The notes under the pieces: model-generated
The model's input: only the letters and a program-made list of their open reading frames with translations
Database searches by the model: none
Told to the model about the DNA's origin: nothing
Shown: positions 7,291-7,445 of the stretch, one piece after another
Position numbering within the stretch: the first letter of the stretch is position 1
Layout of the letters: each line of letters opens with the position of its first letter
NCBI GenBank assembly: GCA_017555465.1
Contig: JAFZGH010000303.1
Span: forward strand, 1 to 7,445
Source of the DNA: Akkermansia sp.
GTDB lineage: Bacteria > Verrucomicrobiota > Verrucomicrobiia > Verrucomicrobiales > Akkermansiaceae
Length of the DNA: 7,445 bases
Direction: 5' to 3'
Translations under genes and position numbers: made by a program

Positions 7291-7305
7291 CGGGTATTAT
7301 ACCCG
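7291..7305 (-). promoter_or_regulatory. Consensus -10 (TATAAT) inside a 15-bp palindrome before the fumarase gene
   Basis: CGGGTATTATACCCG is a perfect inverted repeat with 7-base arms and one central base. Read on the minus strand it contains TATAAT at 7301-7296. The palindrome ends five bases before the ATG. The best -35 at 17-base spacing is TCGCAA (7324-7319), only three of six matches, so promoter strength may depend on an activator or on upstream sequence. A palindrome over a -10 is a classic site for a dimeric repressor. If transcription starts about seven bases after the TATAAT, the message is nearly leaderless. If it starts further upstream (for example from TATGCT at 7329-7324), the same sequence could form a hairpin over the start region. 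Confidence 0.5.
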
Positions 7306-7337
7306 TTCCTGCGTGCGTTTGCGAGCATAAAATCCGG

Positions 7338-7365
7338 GAATTACGAATTACGAATTACGAATTGG
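7338..7365. repeat. Four-unit heptamer tandem repeat (GAATTAC type)
   Basis: Three exact GAATTAC units (7338-7358) are followed by a diverged GAATTGG (7359-7365). The array lies 53 bases upstream of the fumarase start, between the promoter region and the terminator-like hairpin at the window edge. It is AT-rich in a GC-rich surrounding. It parallels the GAATAGT array at 5531-5558. Confidence 0.85.
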
Positions 7366-7403
7366 CGCGGGAAAGGGGGATGGAGTGCCTGGGGCAAAAT
7401 AAA

Positions 7404-7436
7404 CCCGGCTGGGAGGGAGTACCTGCACCAGCCGGG
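7404..7436 (-). terminator. Probable terminator of a minus-strand gene beyond the right edge
   Basis: CCCGGCTGG (7404-7412) pairs with CCAGCCGGG (7428-7436) around a 15-base loop. On the minus strand the stem is followed by TTTATTTTGC, a good T-rich exit. This implies that a minus-strand gene lies to the right and ends just outside the window, and that fumarase is transcribed separately from it. Confidence 0.6.
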
Positions 7437-7445
7437 GTTAAGGGA

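Noticed and set aside
5639..7330. 563-codon open frame on the plus strand covering the whole fumarase gene
   Set aside because: It lies exactly antisense to a clear FumA-type fumarase, and its translation is rich in Gly, Val, Ala and His with no recognisable motif, as expected for an antisense shadow of GC-rich coding DNA.

Overview
The window is about 60% GC by eye and densely coding. It holds five protein genes: one partial on the plus strand, then four on the minus strand. I see no mobile element, CRISPR array, tRNA or rRNA. The gene set (RND efflux pump, cytosolic GH31 alpha-glucosidase, soluble PAS histidine kinase, HIT hydrolase, single-chain class I fumarase) looks like ordinary bacterial chromosome. 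I tentatively suggest Verrucomicrobiota or another PVC-group bacterium. The reasons are the style of the kinase N-terminus, the heptamer-type intergenic repeats and the absence of Shine-Dalgarno sequences. This is recollection-level inference, and no marker gene is present to confirm it.

Layout from left to right. Positions 1-1482 (+) hold the C-terminal half of a heavy-metal-type RND efflux permease, cut by the window edge. Positions 1483-1608 are a convergent intergenic gap with a perfect 12-bp hairpin. Positions 1609-5490 (-) look like a three-gene transcription unit read right to left: HIT hydrolase (5146-5490), a 31-bp gap, GH31 alpha-glucosidase (2742-5114), then a PAS/HisKA/HATPase sensor kinase (1609-2745) whose ATG overlaps the GH31 stop codon (ATGA). 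Positions 5491-5635 are intergenic and hold a possible promoter, a four-unit GAATAGT heptamer repeat and the fumarase terminator. Positions 5636-7285 (-) are a complete FumA-type [4Fe-4S] fumarase. Positions 7286-7445 carry a perfect TATAAT inside a 15-bp palindrome just upstream of the fumarase start, a second four-unit heptamer repeat (GAATTAC), and a probable terminator of a minus-strand gene lying beyond the right edge.

Fumarase performs a TCA-cycle step and GH31 releases glucose from alpha-glucans in the cytoplasm. The kinase probably senses a cytoplasmic cue, and its response regulator is not in the window. The genes themselves belong to known families. The less ordinary signals are the palindrome over the fumarase -10, the paired heptamer arrays upstream of two genes, the overlap of an orphan kinase with a glycosidase, and the lack of Shine-Dalgarno sequences at all four visible starts.
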